This document shows positions 35,177 to 46,939 of a stretch of DNA of 64,000 nucleotides, piece after piece (positions within the stretch are counted from its first letter, which is position 1; every line of letters begins with the position of its first letter). The position numbers and the translations under genes were made by a program. The notes below the pieces were generated by a model. The model saw only the letters and a list, made by a program, of their open reading frames with translations, was not told the DNA's origin and ran no database searches. This DNA is from Calliphora vicina (lineage: Eukaryota; Arthropoda; Insecta; Diptera; Calliphoridae): NCBI RefSeq assembly GCF_958450345.1, contig NC_088781.1:25459857-25523856 (forward strand), written 5' to 3'.

Positions 35177-35773
35177 GTAAGTAAAAAATTTAATAATAAT
35201 ATAAAATATATAAAACTACACCATTTAAATTCGTATTTCAGAAGTTTGTAAAAATAAACTTGCATAATTTTGAGTATAAATATACAATTTTGATATTTAA
35301 TTAAAATTTTCTGAAATAGAGATAGAAATTTCTGAATTGCAATTAGATACTTCTGAAACACCATGGTGTAGACTTTTATATAGAATGTTTTAACCTTAGG
35401 GTAACATAGAGACCAGGCGTTATTGTCAAATACCTAACTCTCGCATGTGATTTGTCTCATTTGTGTTTGACAAAACGGTGTGACTCGTCTGTATGGTTTC
35501 AACCATAGATAAATACTCATAAATTAGAAACTCTCCTGTCAAAGACCTAACTCAGTTGTCAGAAACCTAAGTGGTGAGAAGGTATTAGTAAAAAACCCAT
35601 AGGGTTATTTTTGTTTGACAAAACAGAGTGGCTCGTCTTTATGTATATTTTAACATTCCAAAACTAAATTCTATTTAGGGCATTTCAATGCTGAAGTTAG
35701 TTTTCAATTTTCTTGAAGAACACTTTTTCCAAACACTTGGACTTTTTTGATCCCAAAGATCATGCAAAACAAC

Positions 35774-36033
35774 GGGCCTTTTCGGAAATGCATCACTGCG
35801 CTGCATTTGATGCGCATCTGTGATTAGTTTGCGATGCTCATGCAAATCAGCTGATGCTGATGCGCAGACAATGCATCAGCCATTTTCGTGATGCTTGTTT
35901 GATGGGTTTTTGCGCATCATATGTTTCACTGTTGGTTTTTAGAACTCATGACATTTGCAGTGTTGGCAACTTTTGCATTTTAGAATGTACTGCGCATCAG
36001 ATGCAGCGCAGTGATGCATTTCTCAAAAGGCCC
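35774..36033. mobile_element. 260-bp MITE in the SH2 intron, long TIRs
   Basis: The ends match as inverted repeats over about 42 bases with few mismatches. The left reads GGGCCTTTTCGGAAATGCAT and the right, complemented, GGGCCTTTTGAGAAATGCAT; both continue into CACTGCGCTGCAT. AAC flanks both sides, which fits a 3-bp target duplication as in PIF/Harbinger-type elements. The interior is full of GATGCGCATC-like motifs. It lies about 50 bp upstream of the acceptor of the second SH2 exon, yet the splice site is intact. Confidence 0.8.
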
Positions 36034-36086
36034 AACTTTTAGACTTTTATATAATAAAAATAATAAAATTTTAAATTTTTTTACAG

Positions 36087-36280
36087 TCCCCAATCACACG
36101 TTAAACACTATCACATCAAACAAAATGCTCGCGGAGAATACTATTTAAGTGAGAAACATTGCTGCGAAACCATACCAGATCTAATCAACTATCATCGACA
36201 CAATTCGGGAGGATTAGCATGTCGCCTAAAATCATCACCATGCGATCGTCCAGTACCACCTACAGCCGGTTTATCTCATG
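36087..36280 (+). CDS. Btk29A: Btk29A exon: second half of SH2 and SH2-kinase linker
   Basis: Reads PQSHVKHYHIKQNARGEYYL, then SEKHCCETIPDLINYHRHN, SGGLACRLKSSPCDRPVPPT and AGLSH plus one base. It includes the HYHIK strand and the IPDLINYH helix of SH2 and the linker to the kinase. The acceptor is TTTTACAG and the donor GTAAGT. The following intron is only 72 bp. Confidence 0.97.
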
Positions 36281-36352
36281 GTAAGTTTTAGATTTGAAAT
36301 AGTTCTCAATAAAATTTATAATAAATAAATTTTTCTTTAATTTTCCTTACAG

Positions 36353-36693
36353 ATAAATGGGAAATTCATCCTATGGAGTTAATGTTAATGGAAGAACTTG
36401 GCTCTGGCCAATTTGGTGTGGTGCGCCGCGGCAAATGGCGCGGTTCTATAGATACCGCTGTTAAAATGATGAAAGAGGGCACCATGTCCGAGGATGATTT
36501 CATTGAAGAGGCCAAAGTTATGACCAAATTGCAACATCCAAATTTGGTGCAATTATATGGTGTTTGTTCCAAACATCGTCCTATTTATATAGTCACTGAA
36601 TACATGAAACATGGCTCATTGTTAAATTATCTCAGACGTCATGAGACCACATTGATTGGTAATATGGGTTTATTGCTTGATATGTGCATACAG
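36353..36693 (+). CDS. Btk29A: Btk29A exon: kinase N-lobe
   Basis: Completes Asp and runs through KWEIHPMELMLMEELGSGQF, the Gly-rich ATP loop. TAVKMM has the catalytic Lys, and DDFIEEAKVM has the helix-C Glu that pairs with it. YIVTEYM is the hinge, with Thr at the gatekeeper position, followed by HGSLLNYLRRHETTLIG and the start of helix E. All N-lobe residues needed for activity are present. Introns on both sides are 72-73 bp. Confidence 0.98.
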
Positions 36694-36766
36694 GTAAGTT
36701 GAAATTAGAAATAACAAATTAATAATAAATGTTTAATACAATAAATATCTATTTTTTGTTGTACAG

Positions 36767-37004
36767 GTCTCCAAAGGCATGGCCTATTTGGAACGTCACA
36801 ATTATATACATCGCGATTTGGCGGCTCGTAATTGTTTGGTAGGTTCCGAGAATGTTGTGAAGGTGGCTGATTTCGGTTTGGCTCGTTATGTTTTAGACGA
36901 TCAGTATACCAGTTCTGGCGGTACCAAATTTCCTATTAAATGGGCTCCTCCAGAAGTATTGAATTATACACGTTTCTCCTCGAAATCAGATGTTTGGGCT
37001 TATG
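36767..37004 (+). CDS. Btk29A: Btk29A exon: catalytic and activation loops
   Basis: Reads VSKGMAYLERHNYIHRDLAA, then RNCLVGSENVVKVADFGLA, RYVLDDQYTSSGGTKFPIKW and APPEVLNYTRFSSKSDVWAY. HRDLAARN and DFG are intact. The Tyr of DDQYTSS is the activation-loop residue phosphorylated by Src kinases in the Tec family, and KFPIKWAPPEV is the P+1/APE region typical of this family. The donor is GTATGA, less canonical than the others, but the phase (one base of Gly) fits the next exon exactly. Confidence 0.98.
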
Positions 37005-37069
37005 GTATGATTTTTTCTGTGATATTTGATAAATTTTCATTTGATATTTAATTTTAATTGTTTTTTTAG

Positions 37070-37203
37070 GTGTCCTTATGTGGGAGGTGTTCACATGCGG
37101 CAAAATGCCTTATGGCCGTCTAAAGAATACTGAAGTTGTTGAACGTGTCCAACGTGGTATTATTTTAGAAAAACCAAAGTCATGTGCTAAAGAAATTTAC
37201 GAA
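37070..37203 (+). CDS. Btk29A: Btk29A exon: kinase C-lobe
   Basis: Completes Gly and reads VLMWEVFTCGKMPYGRLKNT, then EVVERVQRGIILEKPKSCAKEIYE. VLMWE(V)FTCGKMPY is the helix-F signature of tyrosine kinases. The acceptor is TTTTTTTAG after a 65-bp intron and the donor is GTAAGT. Confidence 0.98.
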
Positions 37204-37267
37204 GTAAGTTTAATTATTTATAAATTTCTATAGGGATTTTATTAATTATAAAATGTTTTCTTTTTAG

Positions 37268-37366
37268 GTCATGAAAAAATGCTGGTCTCATAGTCCTGAA
37301 GATCGTCAATCATTCCGTGTCCTCAAAGAGCAGCTCGCTTTAGTGGCACAAACACTCACCGATTAA
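37268..37366 (+). CDS. Btk29A: Btk29A terminal coding exon
   Basis: 32 codons and TAA: VMKKCWSHSPEDRQSFRVLK, then EQLALVAQTLTD. CW...P(E)DR(Q)SF is the conserved kinase subdomain XI motif, and the ending VAQTLTD is as I remember it from Drosophila. The preceding intron is 64 bp. Confidence 0.98.
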   Translation, partial: VMKKCWSHSPEDRQSFRVLKEQLALVAQTLTD

Positions 37367-38490
37367 ATACATTTGTTTCGTTTTTATTTTTAAAATTTAA
37401 TTTAACTTAACTTCTCTCTACCACTCTCCTAATGTCTTTCATACATCAAATACATCAAAACTACTGATCCTACATCATCAAACACTGAAGAAAATCATAA
37501 GCTTATAGCAAATGAAAAGTTATTTCCAACACTTTTCATACTAAATTTATATAAATAATTTAAAAAGGAGAAATATAAGCATATATAATATTATTTATAC
37601 ATAAAAAAATGCCAAGATACAAGCACTGATGAAGTTAAATATTTATTAGATATAAATAATAACAATACAAACAGAAAAAAAACTAAGTTAGCAGAATATA
37701 CATTATAATAATAGTATATAACTCTCTATATATTTATATATATATAATATGACCCATAACAATTTGGACAACTTTAACTAAACAACAAATCTTAGCAAAA
37801 AAAACCATCAAAACTCTAAAACTATAACCAAGTCTTTAGTGTAGGTTTTGAAATTTTTGAAAATATAACAACCAAATTAATCAAACATTATTCAAGAAAA
37901 TGTTTAAACAAATTAGTTTGGTTTTATATCATTAATAATACATATACTGAACATATTTAATATATAATAAAAAAATAAACTACTATGAAAGCAGAAAACA
38001 AAAAAAAAAATCAGTATGTAAATAGTGTTTAAGCCTAAAACTGATAAATTTACGTTATAGTTTATAAACTGCAAAGAAAGAAAGAAAAACAAACATAATA
38101 CATTCTTAAAAAATTTAGAATTTTTTTTTACCTAAGCATATAATACAAAAAAAAATAAGTAAATTTAGATAAAACAAAATTTGAAAAAGAATTTAATAAT
38201 TTGCGCCAAGTTTTTTTATACTATTTTATATATTAAATACATACCTATAAAGCAAAACATGTGTGAAATGTTTTTGCCCAGATATGGATCATAAACTAAA
38301 CAAAAAAACAAAATATGTGCTTTTAAACAAATTAAATTATAGCCTAAATAATATAAAACAAAAATATTAAAGAAAAACACTTTAGCTTGTAAAAAATATA
38401 TAAAAAGTCTTCTTTTTAAAGAAGCTCCAGATCAAACAACCTTAATTCATTTTAATAACTTAAACTTTAAATAAAGACTTGAAATTATTG
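37367..38490 (+). other. Btk29A: probable Btk29A 3'UTR
   Basis: AU-rich sequence directly after the stop codon with no repeat signature. AATAAA signals occur at 37966-37971, 37974-37979 and 38470-38475. The last, followed by a T-rich stretch, is a reasonable distal polyadenylation site, and the earlier ones could give shorter transcripts. Only sequence signals support this. Confidence 0.45.
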
Positions 38491-39180
38491 TTATTTTTTA
38501 AGTCTTTGTTTAATTTTACTTAAATTTTATTTAATTGTCTTTTTGTTTATTTGTTTAAAAATTCGAATTGCTGAACAATTTGCATTTGACATTCACTACA
38601 AACTTTAAAAAACATTTAAATTTTTTTTAAAAAATTCTTTTTATTATTAATTTTTGTGATTTATGTTTAATTATTATAATTATTTTATTTGATAATTTAG
38701 TATTCTAAGATAACATCTCAAAAAGAAAAAAACAAGAATTTAGAAATAATTGTTTGTTTTACTTTATTTTTTATTTTATATAATTCTTAAATTTAATCAT
38801 ATCAAATGTGAATTATTTTTCTTATTATTATTGTTTGTTTTTTATTTAAATTTTTTTAAAAGAAATTTTGCTTCAAACTAAACTGAAAAAAAATTGAATT
38901 TTTTTTAATTAAAATAACATTTTAAGCAAAAACTGCAAAGAAAAAGTAACAGAAAGAAAGAAAGCAAAAGAATTTTATAGTTTCTTGAGAACATTTTTTT
39001 TATTGATTTTTTTTATTATTTTGTAAATTTTAAGCTGTATTAAAATTAATTTTTTATAAAAATAATTATTAAATAAAAACAATTTTAAAAATTTACTTCT
39101 TTCTTGGTTTTAATTTTGACATTATTCTTTATTACACCCAATTGACACTACAAAAACTTAATTCTTACACTTTACTAAAA
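38491..39180. other. AT-rich intergenic stretch
   Basis: Nothing recognised beyond T- and A-rich runs. Confidence 0.45.
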
Positions 39181-41060
39181 CTACAGCCTATTTTTAGGCT
39201 GCACAAAATTGACAAAATTATGACATTGGAAAATGTTTATCCTTATCCTCGAATTTATAATTTTTACATTTATCTTCTAAAAACGAGGCCAAAAATGGCT
39301 GGAAACCTCATCCCAAGATATTTTCACTGATATTTTGCTGAATCCGAAAATAACCACCAAATTTAGCTAGAATTAGTTTTTTATAAAAATTTAAAAAAAA
39401 AATTCATAAAAATTTAAAACTTTTTTTATATCAATTTAAATGGCGCCATCGTAATTGTCACATTTAATATTACACAAATAGAGTTTAATAGAAAGCATAA
39501 CTAATTAGCAACAAAAAAATGTTTGAGATTTGTATGAAATAATAATCGCATTAAAATTTAAAGGTCATTTTCGGAATCAGCGTGTGAAATTACATATTTG
39601 TGTTTGAGTTTCCAATCCAATTTGGCCACTATTTTCTGAGATAAATGTAAAAAAACTTAAAATCTAGGAATATAATGACACTGGCTTTCATTTTTAATAT
39701 CACACTTTCGGGCGTATTTGAAATCGGGCTGAAATGTATTTTCAGATTGATGTGAAAATGTGATCGTATGTAAATTTTTTCGGAATCAGCGTGTAAAATT
39801 ACCTTATTGTTGAGTTTCCAGCCGAATTTGGCCATTATTTTGCGAGATAAGTTAAAAATACTTTTTTAAAATAATTTCATATACTGAATATTTTTTTTTG
39901 TACCTCTTTGATACTCTCCCTAAAGTATGCTGTACTAATAAGTACTTTATAGTATTTGTTAGTGAAATTGAATGGAAGAATATTTTAAACAGAGCTGACT
40001 TGGAAAAGAAAAGTATTTTCAGATTGATGTGAAAATGTGATCGTATTAAATTTGTTTGCTATTTTCGGAATCAGCATGAAAAATTATCTTATTGTCGAGT
40101 TTCCAGCCGAATTTGGCCATTATTTTCCGAGATAAGTTTAAAATAATTTCATACACTGAATCGAAAAATGGATACCAAATTATGCATTTTAATTTTTTTC
40201 CAATTATCTCCACAAATAGTGGCCCGATTGGTCTGGAAACAGAACAATGTAGTAATTTTGCACGCCAAATCTGAATATGGAATCTAAATTTTGCTGAGAA
40301 TAGTATTTTATACAAATTCAGAAATATTTTTTTTTGTCCCTGCAAGCTGTTTGATATTTCTCCCTAAAGTATGCTGTACTAATAAGTACTTTATATTTGT
40401 TGGTGTAATTGAATGTTGAGCATATATTAAACAGAGCTGACTTTGGAAAAAAGTATTTTGGGATTGATGTGAAAAAGTGACCGTATGAAAATTTGAGTGC
40501 TATTTTCGTAATCTGCAGCAAAAATTACCTTATTGTCGAGATTCCAGCTGAATTTAGCCACTATTTTTCGAGATAAATTGAAATTCCTTTTTTAAAATAA
40601 TTTTATACACTGAATCGGAAAATGAATATCAAATTAAGCATTTTAAGTTTTTTTCAATTATCTTCGGAAATAGTGGCCCGATTGAGCTGGAAACTCAATA
40701 ATAAAGTAATTTTTCACACTGACTCTGAATATGGACTCCAAATTTTGCTCCGATTAGTATTTTATACAAATCCAGAAATATTTTTTTGTTCCTGCAAGCT
40801 GTTTGACATGCATGCACACGTATGCTGTACTAATAAGTGCTTTGTATTATTTGATGTACATGAATGTTTTTTTGTTTAGCAATTGGTTAATTTTCTGGAA
40901 AACATTTCATCTGGTATTTCCACATGCTGAATCCGAAAATGTTCACAGAAACTACAATTAGTATTTCATGCAAATATGAAAATATTTCTTTTGTTCCAAT
41001 TCAGCTCTGTTTCAAGTCTGTCCTAAAGTATGCTATCTATAGCCATTTTAACATTAATTT
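39180..41060. repeat. complex repeat block with direct and inverted sub-units
   Basis: The phrase TTTTCGGAATCAGCGTG(T)(A/G)AAATTAC, followed by GAGTTTCCAGCCGAATTTGG-like sequence, recurs near 39567, 39777, 40067 and 40495. GTGAAAATGTGATCGTA recurs near 39752, 40032 and 40471. CTAAAGTATGCTGTACTAAT recurs near 39920, 40368 and, in altered form, 40820. An inverted version (GTGGCCCGATTG...CTGGAAACTCAAT) appears near 40220 and 40675. No coding frame. Possibly the tandemly duplicated ends of an unknown foldback-type element. Confidence 0.6.
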
Positions 41061-41137
41061 TTAGTGTTGAGAAAAACAGCTACATATTGTGAAATTGAGT
41101 ATGATTGTAGTTTTTGTCATCTTATCCACACGATTTT

Positions 41138-41510
41138 AAAAGTACTTTTATACCTTTCACAGGAGTGGTAAGGATATATAAGTTTGTCATTCCGTTTGTA
41201 ATTTCTACATTAAGTATACAGGAGTCTATATGTATTCACCCCCGTCTATCTGTTGAAATTAACTTTTCGATGCACCCAATAATTGATACCATCAATATAT
41301 CAGATATAGTCCTAGTTCGGTTGCAATTTAAAATCGAAAAAATTTACCCAAAAATGGTACCTAGATTTTTCTAAAAGAAAATTCAACAAATTATTTTATT
41401 TTCATCCAAAAATTTTTTTCCATCAATATTTAACAAAAATTGTTTTAAATATTTATCTTAAAGTATACTTTGGTGAAGGATATATAAGATTTGGTACAAT
41501 AAATATAAAA
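41138..41510 (+). mobile_element. Helentron/mini-me-like fragment
   Basis: Contains GGATATATAAGTTTGTCATT, CCGTTTGTAATTTCTACATT, a CCCCGTCTATCTGTTGAAAT remnant of the (GTCT)n section, a TAGTTCGGTTGCAATTTAAAA block and GGTGAAGGATATATAAGATT near the 3' side, in the same order as the copy at 60789. The 3' hairpin and CTTACTTGTT end are missing. Confidence 0.65.
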
Positions 41511-41559
41511 TAATAAATCAAAATTTATTTAACTTTATAAAAATAAATAGGAACAAAAT

Positions 41560-43136
41560 AATCGAAAAAAAAATTTGGCTTTACGTTAATAACTTTTGAT
41601 CACAGATCACCTAGGTCCAATGGAATATCAATTCGAGAACAAATATGCATGAATTAATTCTATTTGACAGAAGCTTCGCATTGTAAATTCTATGTTGGTC
41701 TTTTTTTGATGGATTCTGTTTTATTTTCCAGTTACAGTCGACCGAGTTATTCCTCCACCCATAGTAAAATTAATGTTGAAAGTGTTTTAGTTGATTTTTC
41801 TGTTAATTCCGGATGATATGTTTGTTCTTGCATTGACAACAATTGGCATTTTGAGAACCTGAGCGAAAATGCAAGTGTCGTCGGAATCCAATGGTTTCAA
41901 TAGTTTCAGATTTTCCAAACATCGTAAGCGAAAGACTTGTTATAGTTAGACCGTCTTGAATGTATCATTCTGAATGTCATGTGAAATGTGTTCTGAAAAA
42001 GACAAAAAATCATTTTTACTTATCATTTACTTAAAATTATAAAACATATAAATTATTTAGCACATATCGTCAAATGAATATACAAAAGACTCTAATAAAA
42101 CAATGTAAGTATTGGGAAATACACTAAGAAATAGAAAAAATACTTAAATACTAGACACTGACTACTATAAACTTGACTTAAACTCCATTTATCATCCCAA
42201 TAAACCTTCAACTGTTGTAGCTAACAGCTAATTTTCTTTGTAGACAAAACAATATAGGTATTCACTTAACTAAGATCACTTAAAAGTAGTTTTTTAAAAC
42301 ACAATAAATCAAAATGAACACTTTTTAAAACAAACTTTTCCAAAAACCAAACGTGAATACCACTAATATCTTGTAACAAATTGTGAATACAAACAATAAA
42401 TAATTGAAGGTTTCAGAGATCACAAAGAGCAAATGCAAAAAAGAACAAACAACAAAAAAACTAAACTAAATTAAAACGTCAGAATAAAACTTGACCAATT
42501 TTGTAAAGTGACAGAGGTAGAAAAACACATAAAGAAAAAAATTTGTAGCTAAACAAAAAATGTATATTTAGAATATGAATGTAATAAACCAAACACAAAT
42601 ATTTTTGAAAATTATGCATATTAATTAAAATAAATAAATATTGCATAATAATCAATAAAACATATAATAAATAAATGTGAAAATTTATTAATTTATCAAC
42701 TAAGAGGCAAATTATGAAAAAAACTAAATATTCGTAAATTATAATTAATCAGCTTATTTCAATGTAGTCATTTGCAATGAGATGTTTAATGCATAAACAA
42801 AATTTATATAAAAAAAATAAATAATTTAACTGAAATTTAATGGTGATATTCTATAAATTACAACAACAAGTCAAAAATAACTAAGTAAATATAAATAAAA
42901 TTGAAAATAAAAATAAACAAAAATTAATTATAAGTTGAACAATTAATTAAGATTTATTAAAATTGCATACGTTTATAAATAATTTATATATAAAAAAAAA
43001 ACAAAAGAAAATGTTGTTTTTATTTCACAAATATTTTGCCAGAAAATTGGTAAATTCTTTAACTATTAATTATCATTTCATTTATTATAGAATTAACTGA
43101 TTTTATAACACTATGCAACAAATGAAGACTTTTGGA
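41560..43136. other. AT-rich intergenic stretch
   Basis: No gene recognised. 41600-41960 is slightly GC-richer and non-coding in all frames; the remainder is A-rich. Confidence 0.45.
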
Positions 43137-45116
43137 AAAACACAAGATCATGACTATATAGGTTCGACTCTACTACCAAAGGGTAGTAAAACCCTATACT
43201 CAGTTTGTCCATTTTGGTGACCGATTTTTTTTTATGGGCCCCCAAAGTTTCTGAAAATCAGTGGGGTCTCTAAAAAACGTGTCATCAGTTTTTGTTTAAC
43301 AGCTAATTCAGACTTTGTGATACGGCTTAACTTTATATGGCAATAATATAGCTAAGAGTCTGCCAAATAAATTCTGTTAAAATTTGTTTCCAAAAAATAG
43401 CGTTTTCGTGCACTTTTGTTGAAAAAATATAGGAAGAAAAAATTTTTTTTTACTTTTTTTAGAACAACTTCCAGGGACTCCTAATTTTTCAATAACAATA
43501 TTTTGCAAAGTTGTAGCTACTGTAAATCTGAGTAACTCTTGTGAACATATCAATGCAATCCGAACATATCTAGGCATTCTAAATAGCTGTCAAAAAGTAC
43601 TTCGTAGCTTCAAAATTTAAGTTTTTTACATCCATCAAGAAAAATAAAAACTTTGAATTAATGTAAAATTTGAACAGTTACAGACATCACAATAAAATTT
43701 GGAAGTAATATAGATCTAAATGTTCTTAAGTCAATGGCATCACTAATGTTGCCATTCTTTGTTTTCAAACATCGAAATTCCTAAAACGGAGAAAATGTGT
43801 TCCAAAAACTGATTTTTTTTAGAAAATAGCCCACTTTGACGCTATTTACAGTATGATAGTAAAAACGTTTGGTATGTATATAAACAAAATATAGGGCTAT
43901 ACAAATATGACGAGCTTTTGAGGATCGGTGCTTTGCTTTTTTAGAATTTTTTACTCAAACCTAATATTTTGTTTCAAAATTGGCCAAGTTTGGATAGGGC
44001 TGGGGGTTACAATGTCCGCTTAAGTTAGTCAAATTTTACATTATACGTTTTTGCATTAAGTTCTCTTTCCAGATATACATATGTATAAAATACAGCCACG
44101 AAGAAAATTAGTTTTTTATAAAAGAAAAAAACTTAAAAAACACACGCATACAAAGTTGAAATATATAAAAAGATGCTTCAACTTTGGATGCGTGTAACTT
44201 TTTATAGGACGAAATAATTGTTATCAGGTTTATTTTATTTTCTTTAGAATTTTATCGCAAATATATGTACGTCGTATATAAAAAACAAATTTCGACCTTT
44301 CGTAGGCCCATCATATATAAAATACAAAAAAAAGATCGAGCAAAATTTAAAAAAAATTAAACTTAAACATCTCTTGAACTAAAAGAGATACCTACGGATA
44401 AAAGCATATTTTTGTAGACCTTCTCAAAGACTATCTGTATTTTAAATTTCAGTTCATTTGGATCATAAATGGCTTTTTGGCGATTTTTTTTTAAATGTGT
44501 GACATTGAGGGTTCACTCACTGATCCCCATTCCGAACACCTCAGCCGAGTAAATAATACAGCACAACGTAGAAGTGTGAACTTGATCATACTATTTTAAC
44601 AAAAAATCTTTGTTTTAGTGTCAAAATATAGTAAAAACGAAAATTGTTAAGGTACAAAGTGATCTTTATGTGATATTTAGAGTGACTAGACACGTTCAGA
44701 ATGCATTGATATGTTCTCAATAGTTGTTCAACTTTAACTTTCTAAATATTGTTAGTGAAAAATTAGGAGACCCTGGAAGTTATTCTAAAAAAAGTAAAAA
44801 AAAAATTTTTTTCTTGCTATATTTTTTCAACAAAAGTGCACGAAAAAGCTATTTTTTGGAAAAAAAAATTGTAACATAATTTATTTGGCGGAATCTTAGC
44901 TATATTATTGCCATATAAAGTTAAGCCGTTTCACAAAGTCTGAATTAGCTGTTAACCAAAAACTGATGACACCTTTTTTAGAGGCCCAACTGATTTTCAG
45001 AAACTTTGGGGGACCATAAAAAAAAATCGGTCACCAAAATGGACAAACTGAGTATAGGGTTTTACTACCCTTTGGTAGTAGAGTCGAACCTATATAGTCA
45101 TGATCGTGTGTTTTTT
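43137..45116. mobile_element. ~2-kb foldback-type element with ~440-bp inverted arms
   Basis: 43137-43580 and 44690-45116 are long, well-matched inverted repeats. Both start CACA(A/C)GATCATGACTATAT and run through GGTTCGACTCTACTACC, AAAGGGTAGTAAAACCCTAT, TTGTCCATTTTGGTGACCGA and on to GAACATATCAATGCA-type inner ends. The two arms differ by scattered substitutions. The ~1.1-kb centre has no long open frame, so the element is non-autonomous. The superfamily cannot be named, and no clear target duplication was identified. Confidence 0.85.
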
Positions 45117-45210
45117 TCGCATTACCAAAATGTATAGTTATATTTTAATCTAAATTTAACAGTCGACAGTATAACTGCAAGTTAACACATACAGGCTAGT
45201 CACACATTTT

Positions 45211-45538
45211 CAGGCCTGGCACACATTTGGTTTTTTCAATTCCGTAGTTTATATTCCGATCGATTTAGGTTGTTCAGATTCCATGTAATTTATTAATTTC
45301 AAAAATATTTAATAATTCTATATTTCTGATTTAAATTTGACAGCGTTTTTTATATTAAAACAAAAGGGAAGCTTTTGATACAGAAATTGATTAAACATTT
45401 TAGAAAAAAAAAATAATTACAAAGAAATATCAATTCCACTTTGAAAACTGAAAGAAGTTTTCGTTTTACTTTTTCTGAAGAAGCAAAATGCGTAATTAAT
45501 TCCACTTTCGATCGGAATGGAATTCTGTGACAGGCCTG
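45211..45538. mobile_element. 328-bp MITE, TIR CAGGCCTGNCACA (copy 1)
   Basis: Ends are CAGGCCTGGCACACATTTGG at the left and, complemented, CAGGCCTGTCACAGAATTCC at the right. It is the reverse-orientation counterpart of 57267-57603. Both contain the blocks ATTCCGTAGTTT, CCGATCGATTT, ACAGCGTTTTTTATATTAAA and TTACAAAGAAATATCAATTC (or complements). The ORF at 45350-45751 reads across its right end and is not a gene. Confidence 0.8.
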
Positions 45539-45807
45539 ATAACCAGACTTTGTGTTAATGGGGGTAAGAGTGATATATTGGGAATGCTGAAACTTAAAAT
45601 ACAATTTTCTTTGGGTCAAACTACGAGTGAATTGACAGTTATATTGTCTAAGCAACTGAATAAAATAAAAATAATCAGCTGTTCTTCTGAGGTCACCTTC
45701 TATAAATTCGCCTTGGGAATGGTCTTTGAAATACCTTTCAGAATGTGCCAAGTTTAACTGACTGATTTGAAATGTTTATAACATTTTTATTTTTACAGTC
45801 ATTATAT

Positions 45808-46249
45808 TAGGTGTGTTCGCGTACTTTCCAGTAACAAATATCCAGTAACTTTATTTTAGAGAGTAAAAATAAATTACTCTCAATCTGAAAAATTACAAAA
45901 AAAAGTACGCGAACAACAATTTGTAAAAATAAGTTGTATTTTATTATAATTCAATTCAAAATGTTTGTTTTGTGTTATTTTACATCTTTTCTTTGCAAAG
46001 TTTTAAATTGTATTAATTTTCAACTGCTTAGTTTTGTTTATATTTGCAAGCATATGTTTTAAACATATTTTTATGTTGATATTTTTTGCTGGATAAAAAA
46101 TGTCCAGTAAAAATATCATATGCTCTAACTACAAACTGTCACTTTTAACACTCTCTCGTTACAAGTTTTCATAAGTAAACGAACGGAATCCCGTAACTTC
46201 CAATGATAATTTGCACAAATTATTACAAATTCAAGTACGCGAACACTAT
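45808..46249. mobile_element. ~440-bp MITE with GTTCGCGTACTT ends
   Basis: The left end is TTAGGTGTGTTCGCGTACTT and the complemented right end ATAGTGTTCGCGTACTTGAA. The interior holds paired CCAGTAAC and GTACGCGAAC motifs. It is related to the repeat at 32640-33090 inside Btk29A, whose ends are more decayed. Confidence 0.7.
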
Positions 46250-46366
46250 TATTTTTTTTGGTTCAACCAAAATGCACCATGTTCGTTGGGAGTCAAACCT
46301 TAACGTCAAGTTTTTTTCCCAACTTAATTTGACATTTCTTTGTTTCAGTGTTTGACAAATTCAACT

Positions 46367-46618
46367 ATGGAGAGGTACACAATTGAGCAGCGTGTTAAGA
46401 TTGTTGAAGCATTTTACAAAAATGGGCGTTCAAATCAAAATGTTAATTGGCTGCCTATGGATCAGATAATTCGGTACATTAACGACATTGAACCTCAATT
46501 ATGTCTCAGAGTCATTGAAAATATGGACCATCGGCGACCAGCGAAGACGTTACGAGCATTTGGCCTATATTATCTTTCAGACATAATTATCATAGATCCA
46601 TCTATCATAACAATATAA
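46367..46618 (+). pseudogene. internally deleted transposase relic (lineage 2)
   Basis: The frame starting MERYTIEQRVKIVEAFYKNG is the typical N-terminal helix-turn-helix start of a mariner-like insect transposase. After about 30 residues it jumps to QLCLRVIENMDHR, which belongs near the C-terminus of the same protein family. The catalytic core is therefore deleted. It has a normal ATG but cannot encode an active enzyme. Another piece of similar type, minus strand, lies at 46940-47235. Confidence 0.65.
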
Positions 46619-46939
46619 TTCTTTGAAAACTTTTTGTTTTATTTACAGCTATGTATTAAAAATGAGATCCATTAAATTGGCTAAAATTCCGAAATTTCTG
46701 TGCGAATATTATGCTCAAGTTACTGAATGTTTGTGGTTTGTTGAAAAAAAAAATATATCAACTGCCATCAAATCTGGAGAACAAGGTGGCCACGCAAAAT
46801 TAGCAGTTTTTAAATTATTTGATCATCAAAAAGTTCTCGCAGAATCGCCATTGTATCTCTCATGGTATGAGCTGTGACTCCATTATGCTGGAACCATATG
46901 TGTCAGGATTGTTGAGAACTAGCGAAAGTAAAATATGAA

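Noticed and set aside
36366..36572. Minus-strand frame across the kinase exon
   Set aside because: Antisense of the Btk29A N-lobe exon, with no own motifs.
37005..37051. Open reading through the intron after HRD/DFG exon, ending in a stop
   Set aside because: The exact phase to the 37070 exon and conserved kinase sequence show it is a normal 65-bp intron, although its GTATGA donor is slightly unusual.
45350..45751. 133-codon minus-strand frame
   Set aside because: It straddles the right end of the CAGGCCTG MITE and unrelated flank; the composition is not protein-like.
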